NCBI GenBank assembly: GCA_003506435.1
Contig: DOAQ01000036.1
Coordinates: forward strand, 1 to 64,000
Length of the DNA stretch: 64,000 bases
Direction of reading: 5' to 3'
Source of the DNA: Prolixibacteraceae bacterium
Lineage (GTDB): Bacteria > Bacteroidota > Bacteroidia > Bacteroidales > Prolixibacteraceae
Position numbers and translations under genes: made by a program. The notes beneath the pieces were generated by a model that was not told the DNA's origin, searched no databases, and was given only the letters and a program-made list of their open reading frames with translations. Positions within the stretch are counted from its first letter, which is position 1, and every line of letters starts with the position of its first letter. Positions 51,451 through 60,913 of the stretch are shown one piece after another.

Positions 51451-52964
51451 GCATCTTCGATCCGATATGGCCCGATTGGTTCTTGTATTCCGAAAACAAC
51501 CCGATGTTTTTCACCAGCCTGCTTTTTTGGGTGTTTTTTACAGTCTTCCTGGGAATTTATTCGCTGGTTTTTTCGCGGATGAAAGTCCGGAACAGCTACC
51601 TGCTGCTAATCAGCTTGTTTTTCTATTTCAAGATAAACGGTTTTTATTTTTTGCTTTTGCTGTTTTCGTGCCTGATTAATTATTCTTCCGGATTATTGAT
51701 CGGAAAGTGGAAACGTAAAAAAGTAATCCTCGCATTCGCTGTTTCACTGAACCTGCTGCTACTGGGGTTTTATAAATATGCCATTTTTATTACTGAAACC
51801 ATCAACCAGATATTTTCCGAACAGTTCAGGGCAGTAAACTGGCTGACTTGTTTGCAAAATGAAGTGACCGGAGGAACGGCTGATATTTACTCCATTGTCC
51901 TGCCTGCCGGAATTTCGTTTTACACGTTTCAGGCTATCAGTTATCTGGTCGATGTGTACCGGAAGCAGGTGCAGCCTGTTCGTGATTTTTTGGATTTTAG
52001 TTTTTACCTGACTTTTTTCCCTCAGTTGGTGGCTGGCCCGATCGTGCGGGCATCGTATTTTATTCCGCAGTTGTACCGGAAATACAAACTTACCCGGCCT
52101 GAATTCAGCCATTCGTTATATCTGATTTTGAAGGGGCTTTTCAAAAAAATGGTGATTGCCGATTTTCTGGCTATTAATTTTGTCGACCGTGTTTTCGATG
52201 CACCGTTATCTTATTCAGGAGTTGAAAATTTACTGGCTTTGTATTCGTATTCCATCCAGATTTATTGCGATTTTTCGGGCTACACCGACATTGCTATCGG
52301 TCTGGCGTTAATACTGGGTTTCAAGATTCCGGTGAATTTTAACGCGCCGTACCAGGCAACCAGTCTCACTGATTTCTGGCACCGCTGGCATATTTCGCTT
52401 TCTAGCTGGCTGAAAGATTATCTGTACATTCCGCTGGGAGGAAACAGGAAAGGAACAGTCAGAATGTACCTGAATTTGCTGGTTACAATGATTTTGGGCG
52501 GTTTGTGGCATGGGGCGAACCTGCGGTTTGTTATTTGGGGCGCCATTCACGGGTTTATTTTGGCTGTCGAAAAATTATTTCGTTCGCTGGTTCCTTCTCC
52601 CAAACGGCTGACTTGGTTGTGGCAGATAATTTCCGTTTTTCTGACATTCCAGATCGTCAGCTTTGCCTGGATCTTCTTCCGGCTCGAAAGCAACGAAAAA
52701 GTATTACAGTTTTTTTATCAGTTGGGAAATCATTTTATTCCGCAAAACCCGTTGAGCGACTGGGCTGCTTACCAGAATGTACTGCTCGTTTTTGTATTGG
52801 GCTTGTTGCTTATTTGGACGCCATTCAAAATCAAGGAAAAAATTAGGGGAAACTTTATCGCTTCCCCCATGATTATTCAGATTGTTTTATCCATTGTGTT
52901 GTTGATAATCATCTCGATGGTTGCCCATAGTGAGCTACAACCGTTTATTTACTTCCGGTTCTAG
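51447..52964 (+). CDS. MBOAT family O-acyltransferase, AlgI type
   Basis: 505 residues with about ten to twelve membrane helices. The MBOAT signature is complete: GISFYTFQAISYLVDVYR, FFPQLVAGPIVRASYF, the DFWHRWHISLSSWLKDYLYIPLGGN block with His315, and the invariant GGLWHGANLRFVIWG with His355. Such proteins pass acetyl groups across the inner membrane to a periplasmic SGNH partner. That partner is encoded directly upstream. The polysaccharide target is not shown by the neighbourhood. Confidence 0.92.
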   Translation: MSIFDPIWPDWFLYSENNPMFFTSLLFWVFFTVFLGIYSLVFSRMKVRNSYLLLISLFFYFKINGFYFLLLLFSCLINYSSGLLIGKWKRKKVILAFAVSLNLLLLGFYKYAIFITETINQIFSEQFRAVNWLTCLQNEVTGGTADIYSIVLPAGISFYTFQAISYLVDVYRKQVQPVRDFLDFSFYLTFFPQLVAGPIVRASYFIPQLYRKYKLTRPEFSHSLYLILKGLFKKMVIADFLAINFVDRVFDAPLSYSGVENLLALYSYSIQIYCDFSGYTDIAIGLALILGFKIPVNFNAPYQATSLTDFWHRWHISLSSWLKDYLYIPLGGNRKGTVRMYLNLLVTMILGGLWHGANLRFVIWGAIHGFILAVEKLFRSLVPSPKRLTWLWQIISVFLTFQIVSFAWIFFRLESNEKVLQFFYQLGNHFIPQNPLSDWAAYQNVLLVFVLGLLLIWTPFKIKEKIRGNFIASPMIIQIVLSIVLLIIISMVAHSELQPFIYFRF

Positions 52965-52969
52965 CCGGT

Positions 52970-54979
52970 TTACTTCTTTCTGAAATTTGCCAATCCATGA
53001 TCCAGAAATTCCACAAAATTATCAGGGTTTAAATCGTAGGCTTTGGGTTCGGCTAATTTATTTCCTTCATTATCAAGCAAAACATAGTAAGGTTGTGCAT
53101 TCACTCCGTAGTTTGAAATTTGAAAATCGGCATATTTCTTACCCAGTGTTTTTTTCGCTTTATTATCGTATTTCGAAACAATCCACTCGTTTTCAGGCAA
53201 TTTTGTTTTGTCATCAACGTAAAGTGCGATAATCACAAAATCGTTTTTCAACCGCTGCAAAACTCTCGGATCAGACCAAACGGTCGCTTCCATCTCGCGG
53301 CAATTTACGCAGCCATGCCCTGTGAAATCAATAAAAATTGGTTTGTTCTGAGCTTTGGCACAGGCCAGTCCCTGTTCGTAATCGAAGTAGCCTTCCAGTC
53401 CGTGTGGAAGATGTAAAAACTCACTGTACTTTGGTTTTTCACATAGCGTTTTGTTGTCTTCCTTTTGCTGAAAATCGGAACCGGATGTTACCAGATTTAC
53501 TTCCTCCCGGATTATTTGATGAAGATCGAAATCGTGTGTCGATTGTGGCGGCAAATATCCGGAGATTGCTTTCAACGGAGCGCCGAACATTCCGGGAATG
53601 AGGTAAACCACAAACGAAAAGGTGATAATTGACAACATGAGTTTGGGTACGGTAACAAATTTTGTATCGCTGTCGTGTGCAAATTTTAGTTTGCCCAGCA
53701 AGTAAAAGCCCAGCAGTGTGAATATCACGATCCAGATGGCGAGGTAAACTTCGCGGTCGAGAATTCCCCAATGGTATGTTTGATCGGCGATGCTCAGGAA
53801 TTTTAATCCCAATGCAAGTTCCAGGAAACCAAGTACAACTTTTACTGAATTTAGCCATCCGCCCGATTTTGGCAGGTTGCTGAGCCATCCGGGGAAAAGT
53901 GCAAATAAGGTAAATGGCAGGGCAAATGCCAATGAAAAGCCGAACATACCTACAATTGGTTTCAAAACCTGGCCTCCGGCCGATTCAACCAATATTGCCC
54001 CGACAATCGGGCCGGTGCATGAAAACGAAACAAGTACCAGTGTTAAGGCCATGAAGAACGAGCCCAACAGGCCACCTTTGTCAACCTGCTTGTCCGATTT
54101 GTTGACCAGCCAGCTTGGCAAAACGATTTCGAACATACCAAAAAACGAGAAGGCAAAAATCAGGAAAATCAGGAAAAAGAGCAGATTAGGAATCCAATGC
54201 GTACTTAGCCAGTTGGCAATGTCGGGGCCGAAGATCACCGCAACAATCGTTCCGATGATGGTATAAATAGCGATAATTGAAATGCCGTAAAATGATGCAT
54301 TTAAACGTGATTTTAATTTCGATTCGCCGCTGTGCATGAAGAATGAAACGGTCATCGGGATCATCGGGAATACACATGGAGTAAGGATTGCCGCTAATCC
54401 GGCAAGAAATGAGAAAAAGAAAAATAGCCACAACGTTTCAGACGAGCCTTCATTTCCTTTATTGGTAACCAGAGTGTTGGCTTTTTCAACGTCTCCTGCT
54501 AAAGGTTGGGTACTGTTCATATTTTTCACGTTGAATGAAAAATCAGCTTCCGCCGGAGGGGTACAGGTTTCATCGTTGCAACTCATGAATTCAACATAGC
54601 CGGTTATTTCCGAAACGTCTTTGCCTGTAATCTTTATTTTTTGTTTCAGCACAACTGTGTTGCTGAAATATCGAAGCTGCATTTGAAACGTTTTATCAAA
54701 TACTTCGGTTGGAGCCGGGTCTTTTTGCAGTTCGCCAACAAATTCAAATTTTGTGCTGTCGGAATAATTGATTGAAGTGGAAATCGGGCCGCCTTCGGGT
54801 AGTGAAGTGTCGTACAAATGCCAGCCGGATTCAATTTCAGCCATAAAAATCAACTCCATTTCGTTGTTGCCCAGATTTTTCGAGTCGAATTTCCATTTTA
54901 CCGGCTCCACGATTTGTGCCGAAAGGCCGACAGTGATAAGCAGCAGGGCAAAAGTCAGCAAAAGTTTATTTGTTCTCAT
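52970..54979 (-). CDS. dsbD: Thiol:disulfide interchange protein DsbD
   Basis: 669 residues from the ATG at 54979, which gives the signal MRTNKLLLTFALLLITVGLSAQ. An in-frame start 15 codons earlier would overlap the promoter. The order is a DsbC-like N-terminal domain (about 25-165), a CcdA-type membrane part of eight helices (about 195-470; LTPCVFPMIPMTVSFF and SFSCTGPIVGAIL carry the paired cysteines), and a C-terminal thioredoxin domain with CVNC at 557-560. It moves reducing power from cytoplasmic thioredoxin to periplasmic substrates. Its stop lies 5 bases from the convergent MBOAT stop. Confidence 0.94.
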   Translation of the reverse strand: MRTNKLLLTFALLLITVGLSAQIVEPVKWKFDSKNLGNNEMELIFMAEIESGWHLYDTSLPEGGPISTSINYSDSTKFEFVGELQKDPAPTEVFDKTFQMQLRYFSNTVVLKQKIKITGKDVSEITGYVEFMSCNDETCTPPAEADFSFNVKNMNSTQPLAGDVEKANTLVTNKGNEGSSETLWLFFFFSFLAGLAAILTPCVFPMIPMTVSFFMHSGESKLKSRLNASFYGISIIAIYTIIGTIVAVIFGPDIANWLSTHWIPNLLFFLIFLIFAFSFFGMFEIVLPSWLVNKSDKQVDKGGLLGSFFMALTLVLVSFSCTGPIVGAILVESAGGQVLKPIVGMFGFSLAFALPFTLFALFPGWLSNLPKSGGWLNSVKVVLGFLELALGLKFLSIADQTYHWGILDREVYLAIWIVIFTLLGFYLLGKLKFAHDSDTKFVTVPKLMLSIITFSFVVYLIPGMFGAPLKAISGYLPPQSTHDFDLHQIIREEVNLVTSGSDFQQKEDNKTLCEKPKYSEFLHLPHGLEGYFDYEQGLACAKAQNKPIFIDFTGHGCVNCREMEATVWSDPRVLQRLKNDFVIIALYVDDKTKLPENEWIVSKYDNKAKKTLGKKYADFQISNYGVNAQPYYVLLDNEGNKLAEPKAYDLNPDNFVEFLDHGLANFRKK

Positions 54980-55021
54980 TCTATTTTCAGGATTAAAAGT
55001 TTTCGATTTTACATTTTTTAT

Positions 55022-55029
55022 CAAAAGTA
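55022..55029 (-). promoter_or_regulatory. Candidate -7 box for dsbD
   Basis: The minus strand reads TACTTTTG, an exact TAnnTTTG match 43 bases before the ATG at 54979. Confidence 0.45.
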
Positions 55030-55116
55030 ACAGATGAAAATAAGAAAAGATTGATGATCTTCAGAAAAAGTGATTTCCAGTAGGGGTGAAAAATGGTGAA
55101 ACTTGATATAAGAAAA

Positions 55117-55142
55117 AAAATCCCGGTGAAAAACCGGGATTT
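55117..55142 (-). terminator. Intrinsic terminator after the RNase G gene
   Basis: A perfect 10-base stem AAATCCCGGT / ACCGGGATTT has a 5-base loop. On the minus strand it is followed by a run of T. It begins 10 bases past the stop codon. Confidence 0.85.
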
Positions 55143-55151
55143 AATTTGAAA

Positions 55152-56702
55152 TTACAAAATGATTTCTTCCAGATTCTCGTCAAGAAAGTGATATTCCATA
55201 AAGTTATGAGAACCCACACTTTCTATATCAATACGTTTTAAAAATTTGAACGCCCATTGTCGTTTGATCGACCAGATACCTTTGGTGAGGTAAGCGGCCA
55301 GGTAAGGATGTACCTTGATCGTCAGTTTCTTTTTATTCAATTCCTTGAATATGTAAGCAACTTTGTTTTCCAGTTCGTCGGAGAAAAGGACGGAGGGCGT
55401 AACTTTTCCTGTTCCTTTGCATACCGGGCAAACTTCAGTCGTGTCGATGTGCTCTTCGGGCCGGACACGCTGGCGGGTAATTTGCATCAAACAGAATTTG
55501 CTGAGGGGCAAAATGTTGTGTTTGGTGCGATCGGCTGCCATTGATTCCCGCATACGTTCGTAAACCTTGTGCCGGTTTTCGATAACGTGCATATCGATAA
55601 AATCAATAACGATGATGCCGCCCATGTCTCTCAACCTCAGTTGACGGGCAATTTCTTCAGCAGCAGCCAAATTTACTTCCAAAGCATTGGTTTCCTGATC
55701 GATGCCTGCTTTCGAGCGGTTACCGCTGTTGACATCGATCACGTGGAATGCCTCGGTGTGTTCAATAATCAGGTAAGCTCCATTCTTGAAGGATACGGTC
55801 TTACCAAAAGATGCTTTAATTTGTTTTTCGATTCCGAAATAGTCGAAAATCGGCTGACCTCCTTTATAGAGTTTTGCTATTTTCTTTTTTTCGGGAGCGA
55901 TTGACCCAATGTATTCTGTAATTTCATCAAAAACAGCAGGATCGTTGACGATGATGCTGTTGAAATCGGGATGATAAATATCCCGCAATATAGAAGTTGT
56001 ACGCCCCAATTCACCCACAACGAGCGAGGGGGCGTGCGCATTTTTCAATGTCGTAAACATTGATTCAAATTTGGCTACCAGTCGTTTTAATTCCTGATCC
56101 AATTCAGCAACGCGTTTACCTTCGGCGGCCGTTCGTACAATAACGCCGTACTTTCTGGGACGGATACTTTGAATGAGTTTTTTCAGCCTGTTTTTTTCTT
56201 CCACAGAATTGATCTTCTGTGAAATGCTTACTTTCTCACTGAAAGGCATCAGTACCATGTGTCGGCCTGCAATCGAAAGCTCGGAAGTTAAACGCGGTCC
56301 TTTTGTAGAAATAGGTTCCTTGGCAATTTGTACCAGGATGCTTTGACCGGTTTTCAAAATGTCAACAATCTTACCGTCCTTGTCAATGTCCGGTAACGAC
56401 TGGATTTTCGAGAGGGAAGAAATCTTGTTTTTTTTCGACAATGCGAACTTCATGAATTTACTTAAAGTAGAAAACTGAGGCCCCATGTCGAGATAATGCA
56501 AAAACGCATCTTTTTCGTATCCAACATCGATGAAAGCAGCATTTAAACTAGGCATTATTTTTTTTACGCGGCCCAGATAAATATCGCCGACCGCAAATTT
56601 TGCCCCGCTCTTTTCCCTGGTTAGTTCAACTAAACGCTTGTTTTCCTGTAAAGCGATAACAACTTCTGAGGGAGAGACATTGATAATTAAATCACTACTC
56701 AC
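55152..56702 (-). CDS. rng: Ribonuclease G/E family endoribonuclease
   Basis: 516 residues from the GTG at 56702, giving VSSDLIINVSPSEVVIAL, the normal family start. A reading-frame extension to 56777 adds only a hydrophobic, non-conserved segment. An S1 RNA-binding domain (about 40-130; GDIYLGRVKKIMPSLNAAFIDVG) is followed by the RNase H-like and DNase I-like regions with catalytic acids in HVIDVNSGN and IIVIDFIDM, and a zinc-link motif CPVCKGTG. It processes rRNA and turns over mRNA. It is last of three genes after HU and the bS22-like protein. Confidence 0.94.
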   Translation of the reverse strand: MSSDLIINVSPSEVVIALQENKRLVELTREKSGAKFAVGDIYLGRVKKIMPSLNAAFIDVGYEKDAFLHYLDMGPQFSTLSKFMKFALSKKNKISSLSKIQSLPDIDKDGKIVDILKTGQSILVQIAKEPISTKGPRLTSELSIAGRHMVLMPFSEKVSISQKINSVEEKNRLKKLIQSIRPRKYGVIVRTAAEGKRVAELDQELKRLVAKFESMFTTLKNAHAPSLVVGELGRTTSILRDIYHPDFNSIIVNDPAVFDEITEYIGSIAPEKKKIAKLYKGGQPIFDYFGIEKQIKASFGKTVSFKNGAYLIIEHTEAFHVIDVNSGNRSKAGIDQETNALEVNLAAAEEIARQLRLRDMGGIIVIDFIDMHVIENRHKVYERMRESMAADRTKHNILPLSKFCLMQITRQRVRPEEHIDTTEVCPVCKGTGKVTPSVLFSDELENKVAYIFKELNKKKLTIKVHPYLAAYLTKGIWSIKRQWAFKFLKRIDIESVGSHNFMEYHFLDENLEEIIL

Positions 56703-56829
56703 AATGTTAAATAAAATTTTAGAGAGTTTAAAAATGCACAGACATATAAACAGATTAAACCTAAAGCACAAAAGCACTTTAGGTTTAATCTAAAAATGTC
56801 TTTAAAAGCTCATGCTTTAAAAGAAAAGA

Positions 56830-56922
56830 CTATTTTTTCTTCTTATGTCTGTTTTTTCTTAGTCTTTTTTTACGCTTATGCGTAGCCATCTTGTGACGTT
56901 TCCTTTTTTTTCCGCTTGGCAT
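56830..56922 (-). CDS. Tiny basic ribosomal protein, bS22 / AURKAIP1-COX24 type
   Basis: A 30-residue protein, MPSGKKRKRHKMATHKRKKR followed by LRKNRHKKK and one more Lys. Two thirds of the residues are Lys, Arg or His. It matches the AURKAIP1/COX24 domain proteins of Bacteroidota, relatives of mycobacterial bS22 and mitochondrial mS38, which sit on the small ribosomal subunit. The gene starts 6 bases after the HU stop codon and lies upstream of RNase G, an arrangement that recurs in the phylum from memory. It is easily missed by gene callers because of its size. Confidence 0.9.
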   Translation of the reverse strand: MPSGKKRKRHKMATHKRKKRLRKNRHKKKK

Positions 56923-56928
56923 AATTTA

Positions 56929-57213
56929 CTATTTTACTTTGTCTTTAACTTGAGCTACAAATGTTCTCGCTGGTTTGAATGACGGAATATTGTGCTCAGG
57001 GATAATAATTGTGGTGTTTTTAGAAATATTACGCGCTGTTTTCTCAGCTCTTTTCTTAACTATGAAGCTGCCAAAACCACGAAGGTAAACGTTTTTACCA
57101 TCAGTTAAAGAATCTTTTACGGTTTCCATGAAAGCTTCAACCGCTTTTTGCACAGTAACTTTTTCGATACCGGTGTTCTTACTTACTTCGTTAACAATAT
57201 CTGCTTTAGTCAT
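56929..57213 (-). CDS. HU/IHF family DNA-binding protein
   Basis: 94 residues, the normal length. HU-type alpha start MTKADIVNEVSKNTG, the beta-arm signature GFGSFIVKKRAEKTARN, and the DNA-intercalating proline within IIIPEHNIPSFKPA. It bends and compacts DNA as a dimer. A candidate -7 box lies 52 bases upstream of the start. The bS22-like gene follows after 6 bases. Confidence 0.95.
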   Translation of the reverse strand: MTKADIVNEVSKNTGIEKVTVQKAVEAFMETVKDSLTDGKNVYLRGFGSFIVKKRAEKTARNISKNTTIIIPEHNIPSFKPARTFVAQVKDKVK

Positions 57214-57264
57214 TTCTTAAAATATTTAGTTTTCAACAAATTATAATTCAAATCAATCGGTGTG

Positions 57265-57272
57265 CAAAAATA
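57265..57272 (-). promoter_or_regulatory. Candidate -7 box for the HU-bS22-rng unit
   Basis: The minus strand reads TATTTTTG, an exact TAnnTTTG match upstream of the HU gene. Confidence 0.45.
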
Positions 57273-57351
57273 AAAATTATTCAATAAATATGAACAAACG
57301 AATTGAATTATTTTTATAATTCTAAAATATTTTGAATAAGGGATATAAAAA

Positions 57352-58407
57352 ATGGCTGATTTTAACACTGAAATTTATGCGTGGTATGCTTCCAATAAGC
57401 GGGATTTGCCGTGGAGGGAAACGAATGATCCTTATAAAATATGGTTGTCGGAAATTATATTGCAGCAAACCAGAGTGGTGCAGGGGCTGGAGTATTACAT
57501 GCGGTTTGTTGAGAATTTTCCGACCATCTCCGATCTGGCAGCAGCATCGGAGGATGAAATTCTTAAATTGTGGCAGGGATTGGGCTATTATTCGCGGGCT
57601 CGCAACCTGCATACTGCTGCAAAATATGTCGATGAGGAATTGAATGGGGTTTTTCCTTCCAAATACGAAACAATCATCAGGCTGAAGGGAGTGGGAGAGT
57701 ACACTGCGGCTGCCATTGCTTCCCTGGCTTTTCATCTTCCGCATGCCGTTGTCGATGGAAATGTTTTCCGGGTATTGGCCCGTTACTTTGGTATTTCGGA
57801 ACCGTTTGATACTGCAAACGGGAAAAAAATGTTCCGTGATCTGGCAAACGAACTCATTTCGGCGAATGATCCCGCAACGCACAACCAGGCAATGATGGAA
57901 TTTGGCGCTCTTCAGTGTGTGCCGGTAAATCCTGGTTGCGCGATTTGCCCTCTACAAATAAGTTGTTATGCATACATTAATAAAGTGGTTGATCGTCTTC
58001 CTGTAAAAAGTAAAAAAGTGAAAATCAGGAACCGGTATTTCAATTATTTTGTAATCTTTACAGGCGATTCGGTTTTTTTGAAGAAACGAAGCGGAAATGA
58101 TATTTGGAAGAATCTGTTTGAATTTCCGTTGACGGAGACACAAAATGAGGAATCGGTAAAAAAACTTGTTGAGGAGGATGCATTTTCTTTGCTCTGTAAT
58201 TTCAACGGAACGGAGGTTGAAACGATAACGGAATGGAAAATACATTTGTTGAGCCATCAGAAAATAATTTACCGTTTTATTGTTTTACGAGTCGAAAGGG
58301 AGAAAAAAATAACTTCTGATTTGATTAAAGTCGATAAAAAAGATATTTTTAACTTTGCTGTTCCAAGGTTATTGGAGAATTTTATTAACAATAGTAAGCT
58401 GTTTTAG
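57352..58407 (+). CDS. mutY: A/G-specific adenine glycosylase
   Basis: 351 residues. Removes adenine mispaired with 8-oxoguanine. Catalytic Glu34 lies in WLSEIILQQT, the helix-hairpin-helix in LKGVGEYTAAAIASLAF, catalytic Asp135 in VVDGNVFRVLARYFG, and the [4Fe-4S] loop has Cys189, Cys196, Cys199 and Cys205 (C-x6-C-x2-C-x5-C). A NUDIX-like C-terminal domain (about 225-345) recognises the oxidised guanine. It is followed by ssb, gldE and gldD, a conserved Bacteroidota order. Confidence 0.95.
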   Translation: MADFNTEIYAWYASNKRDLPWRETNDPYKIWLSEIILQQTRVVQGLEYYMRFVENFPTISDLAAASEDEILKLWQGLGYYSRARNLHTAAKYVDEELNGVFPSKYETIIRLKGVGEYTAAAIASLAFHLPHAVVDGNVFRVLARYFGISEPFDTANGKKMFRDLANELISANDPATHNQAMMEFGALQCVPVNPGCAICPLQISCYAYINKVVDRLPVKSKKVKIRNRYFNYFVIFTGDSVFLKKRSGNDIWKNLFEFPLTETQNEESVKKLVEEDAFSLLCNFNGTEVETITEWKIHLLSHQKIIYRFIVLRVEREKKITSDLIKVDKKDIFNFAVPRLLENFINNSKLF

Positions 58408-58540
58408 GCTGATTTATCCGGCGGACATGTATTGGTTCTTATTAAATTGTATATGTTCATGAAAAAATAAAGTTTGTTGTAAATAATGTTTCCGGATAAT
58501 TTTTGTAAATTTATTATTGTTAATTTTTAAATTTTAAAAT

Positions 58541-58972
58541 ATGTCAGTAAATAAAGTAATTTTAGTAGGGAACGTCGGTAAAGACCCCGAAGTCAGACAT
58601 CTTGACAAAGGTGTATCCGTTGCAAATTTTCCTCTTGCTACCACCGAAACCTACTTAGCAAAGAATGGGGAAAAAGTCAGTACTACCGAATGGCATAACA
58701 TTGTTGTTTGGAGAGGCCTGGCAGAAGTAACTGAAAAATACGTAACCAAAGGCCGTCAACTTTATATTGAAGGCCGCCTCCGTACCCGTTCATGGGACGA
58801 TAAAGATGGTAACAAACGGTACACGACCGAAATTTATGCCGATGTAATGCAACTTCTTGGCAAGAAGGACGACAATGGTGTTCCTTCGCAGCCATCGCCC
58901 GCCAGCGAATCGTTTGAGAAAGTAAGCGAACCGGATTTTTCACAACCTGAAGAAGACGATTTGCCATTTTAG
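58541..58972 (+). CDS. ssb: Single-stranded DNA-binding protein
   Basis: 143 residues. OB fold at about 1-108 (NKVILVGNVGKDPEVRHL; TEWHNIVVWRGLAEVTEKYV; GRQLYIEGRLRTRSW), a flexible linker rich in Pro and Ser, and the protein-interaction tip DDLPF at the end. It protects single-stranded DNA and recruits repair enzymes. The 133-base gap upstream is AT-rich and probably holds its promoter. Confidence 0.96.
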   Translation: MSVNKVILVGNVGKDPEVRHLDKGVSVANFPLATTETYLAKNGEKVSTTEWHNIVVWRGLAEVTEKYVTKGRQLYIEGRLRTRSWDDKDGNKRYTTEIYADVMQLLGKKDDNGVPSQPSPASESFEKVSEPDFSQPEEDDLPF

Positions 58973-58991
58973 TAACTAAAATTTTTAATCA

Positions 58992-60314
58992 TTGGAAACA
59001 GACCCTTTGCCGATAGACGGACATGCATTGTGGGATATTCAGTTCTATCCCTTTTCACCCGATTTGGCATTTAGTATTGTAGTTGTGATCTTATTGCTGT
59101 TTTTTTCAGCGCTGATTTCCGGATCTGAAGTAGCTTATTTTTCACTCGGCTCCGCAGACCGTGACTTTCTCAAAAAAAACAGAAACAGGCGGAACACATT
59201 TGTTTTAAAAAATCTTGAATATCCGGAAAAGTTATTGGCTACTATTTTGGTGGCCAATAACTTTATAAATGTGGGGATTGTTATCCTTTCAAGTTATGTA
59301 ATTTCCAATGCCGTTGATTTTTCGCAGGTTCCGACGCTGGGATTTTTTGTTCAGGTGATTGTAATTACGTTCATCCTTTTACTGTTTGGCGATATAATTC
59401 CGAAAGTTTATGCCCGCCGAATTGCGCTAAAAATGGCGGTTGTCATGTCTGTCCCATTGATGATTCTTGAAAAATTGTTTCGTCCGCTGAATTCCATTCT
59501 TATTTATTCTACCTCGTTTGTAAACCGCAGAATGCAAAAACATAAACAGAGTATTTCGGTTGATGAATTATCGCAGGCGTTGGAAATGACGGCTGATCAC
59601 GAGATTTCGGAAGACAAGGAGATTTTGGAAGGAATTGTAAAATTTGGAAATAAAAGCGTGGTCGAGATTATGCATCCAAGGGTTGATGTGGTAGCCCTTG
59701 ATGTAAAAGAAGATTTTGAGAAGGTCATTGCTCTGATCAATGATTCGGGTTATTCCCGGATTCCTGTGCATTCCGGAACGTTTGACCATATACGGGGCAT
59801 TTTGTACATAAAAGACCTGTTGCCTCATATTCATAAGGGGAATAATTTTAAGTGGCAAACCATCATCAGGCCGCCATTTTATGTTCCTGAAACCAAGAAA
59901 ATTGATGATCTGCTGGAAGACTTTCAGAAAAACAAAGTTCACATGGCTATTGTGGTCGATGAGTATGGAGGCACTTCCGGGATTGTGACGCTTGAAGATG
60001 TTCTGGAGGAAATTGTGGGAGATATTACCGATGAATTCGACGAAGAAGAAAACTTTTTTACCCGGATTTCAGAAAATAAATATTTGTTCGATGGCAAGAT
60101 ACTTCTGAATGATTTTTACAAAATTGTTGATTGTTCCGATGATGTTTTCGACGACGTAAAAGGTGAAGCAGATACTCTCGCCGGATTGATCCTCGAATTA
60201 AAAGGTGAATTTCCGAAGCGCTTCGATAAAATAAATTGCAAAAATTTCGTTTTCTCTATTGAAGCAGTCGACCATCGCCGCATAAAGCAAATCAAGGTGG
60301 AGATTGGAAAATAA
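58992..60314 (+). CDS. gldE: Gliding motility-associated protein GldE (CorC/HlyC family)
   Basis: 440 residues, apparently starting at TTG 58992, 19 bases after the ssb stop. Membrane DUF21/CNNM domain at about 25-195 (LLLFFSALISGSEVAYFSLG; LLFGDIIPKVYARRIAL), then a CBS pair at about 215-340 (VVEIMHPRVDVVALDV; HMAIVVDEYGGTSGIVTLEDVLEEIVGDI), and a C-terminal CorC/HlyC transporter-associated domain. In Flavobacterium GldE supports gliding together with GldD. The main alternative is a general magnesium/cobalt efflux protein, but the gldD neighbour supports GldE. Confidence 0.9.
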   Translation: METDPLPIDGHALWDIQFYPFSPDLAFSIVVVILLLFFSALISGSEVAYFSLGSADRDFLKKNRNRRNTFVLKNLEYPEKLLATILVANNFINVGIVILSSYVISNAVDFSQVPTLGFFVQVIVITFILLLFGDIIPKVYARRIALKMAVVMSVPLMILEKLFRPLNSILIYSTSFVNRRMQKHKQSISVDELSQALEMTADHEISEDKEILEGIVKFGNKSVVEIMHPRVDVVALDVKEDFEKVIALINDSGYSRIPVHSGTFDHIRGILYIKDLLPHIHKGNNFKWQTIIRPPFYVPETKKIDDLLEDFQKNKVHMAIVVDEYGGTSGIVTLEDVLEEIVGDITDEFDEEENFFTRISENKYLFDGKILLNDFYKIVDCSDDVFDDVKGEADTLAGLILELKGEFPKRFDKINCKNFVFSIEAVDHRRIKQIKVEIGK

Positions 60315-60333
60315 CAATTGCTTTCCCTGCATT

Positions 60334-60912
60334 ATGATGAAATTGAAAATAGCCATTGCCGGATTTTTATTCATGAGTATCTTCTTCTCCTGCAAAAAGG
60401 AATATACGCCAAAGCCTCATGGCTATTTCCGGATTGCATTTCCTGAAAAAGCATACCATCCGCTTGATCTTCAGTTGCCGTATACTTTTGATGTTGCAGA
60501 TTACTCGAAAGCGGTGCCTGATTCCGACCGCTTTTCCGAACCCGGCTGGATCAATATTATTACCACGGACAACAAAGCGGAACTGCACATCAGTTATGCA
60601 ACTTTAAATAATAACCTGCCGGAACATCTGGAAAACTCGCGAAAGTTTGTTTACAAACACACAATAAAAGCTGATGCCATTGATGAACAGATTTATATTG
60701 ACAGGCAACATAAAGTGTACGGAACAATTTATTCTATTGATGGCAATGCAGCTTCGCCCATGCAGTTTCACCTGACCGACAGCACTCGTAATTTTTTACG
60801 TGGAGCTCTTTACATCAGGGAGCTTCCAAATATCGATTCAATCCGTCCGGTTATTAATTTTCTGAAGCCCGATATAATCCGGATGATTGAAACAACCCGT
60901 TGGAAAAACTAA
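60334..60912 (+). CDS. gldD: Gliding motility lipoprotein GldD
   Basis: 192 residues from the ATG at 60334 (a second ATG follows directly). The signal ends in the lipobox IFFSC, with the mature Cys near residue 20. The core HGYFRIAFPEKAYHPLDLQLPYTFDVADYS, read in parts, and the later IYSIDGNAASPMQFHLTDSTRNFLRGALYI are typical of GldD. An in-frame start at 60304 overlaps gldE and adds residues before the signal. No other gld, spr or por genes are in the window, and GldD/GldE also occur in non-gliding Bacteroidota. Confidence 0.92.
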   Translation: MMKLKIAIAGFLFMSIFFSCKKEYTPKPHGYFRIAFPEKAYHPLDLQLPYTFDVADYSKAVPDSDRFSEPGWINIITTDNKAELHISYATLNNNLPEHLENSRKFVYKHTIKADAIDEQIYIDRQHKVYGTIYSIDGNAASPMQFHLTDSTRNFLRGALYIRELPNIDSIRPVINFLKPDIIRMIETTRWKN

Positions 60913-60913
60913 A

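Noticed and set aside
58992..60912. Evidence that the organism glides
   Set aside because: Only gldD and gldE are present in the window; both occur in non-gliding Bacteroidota.
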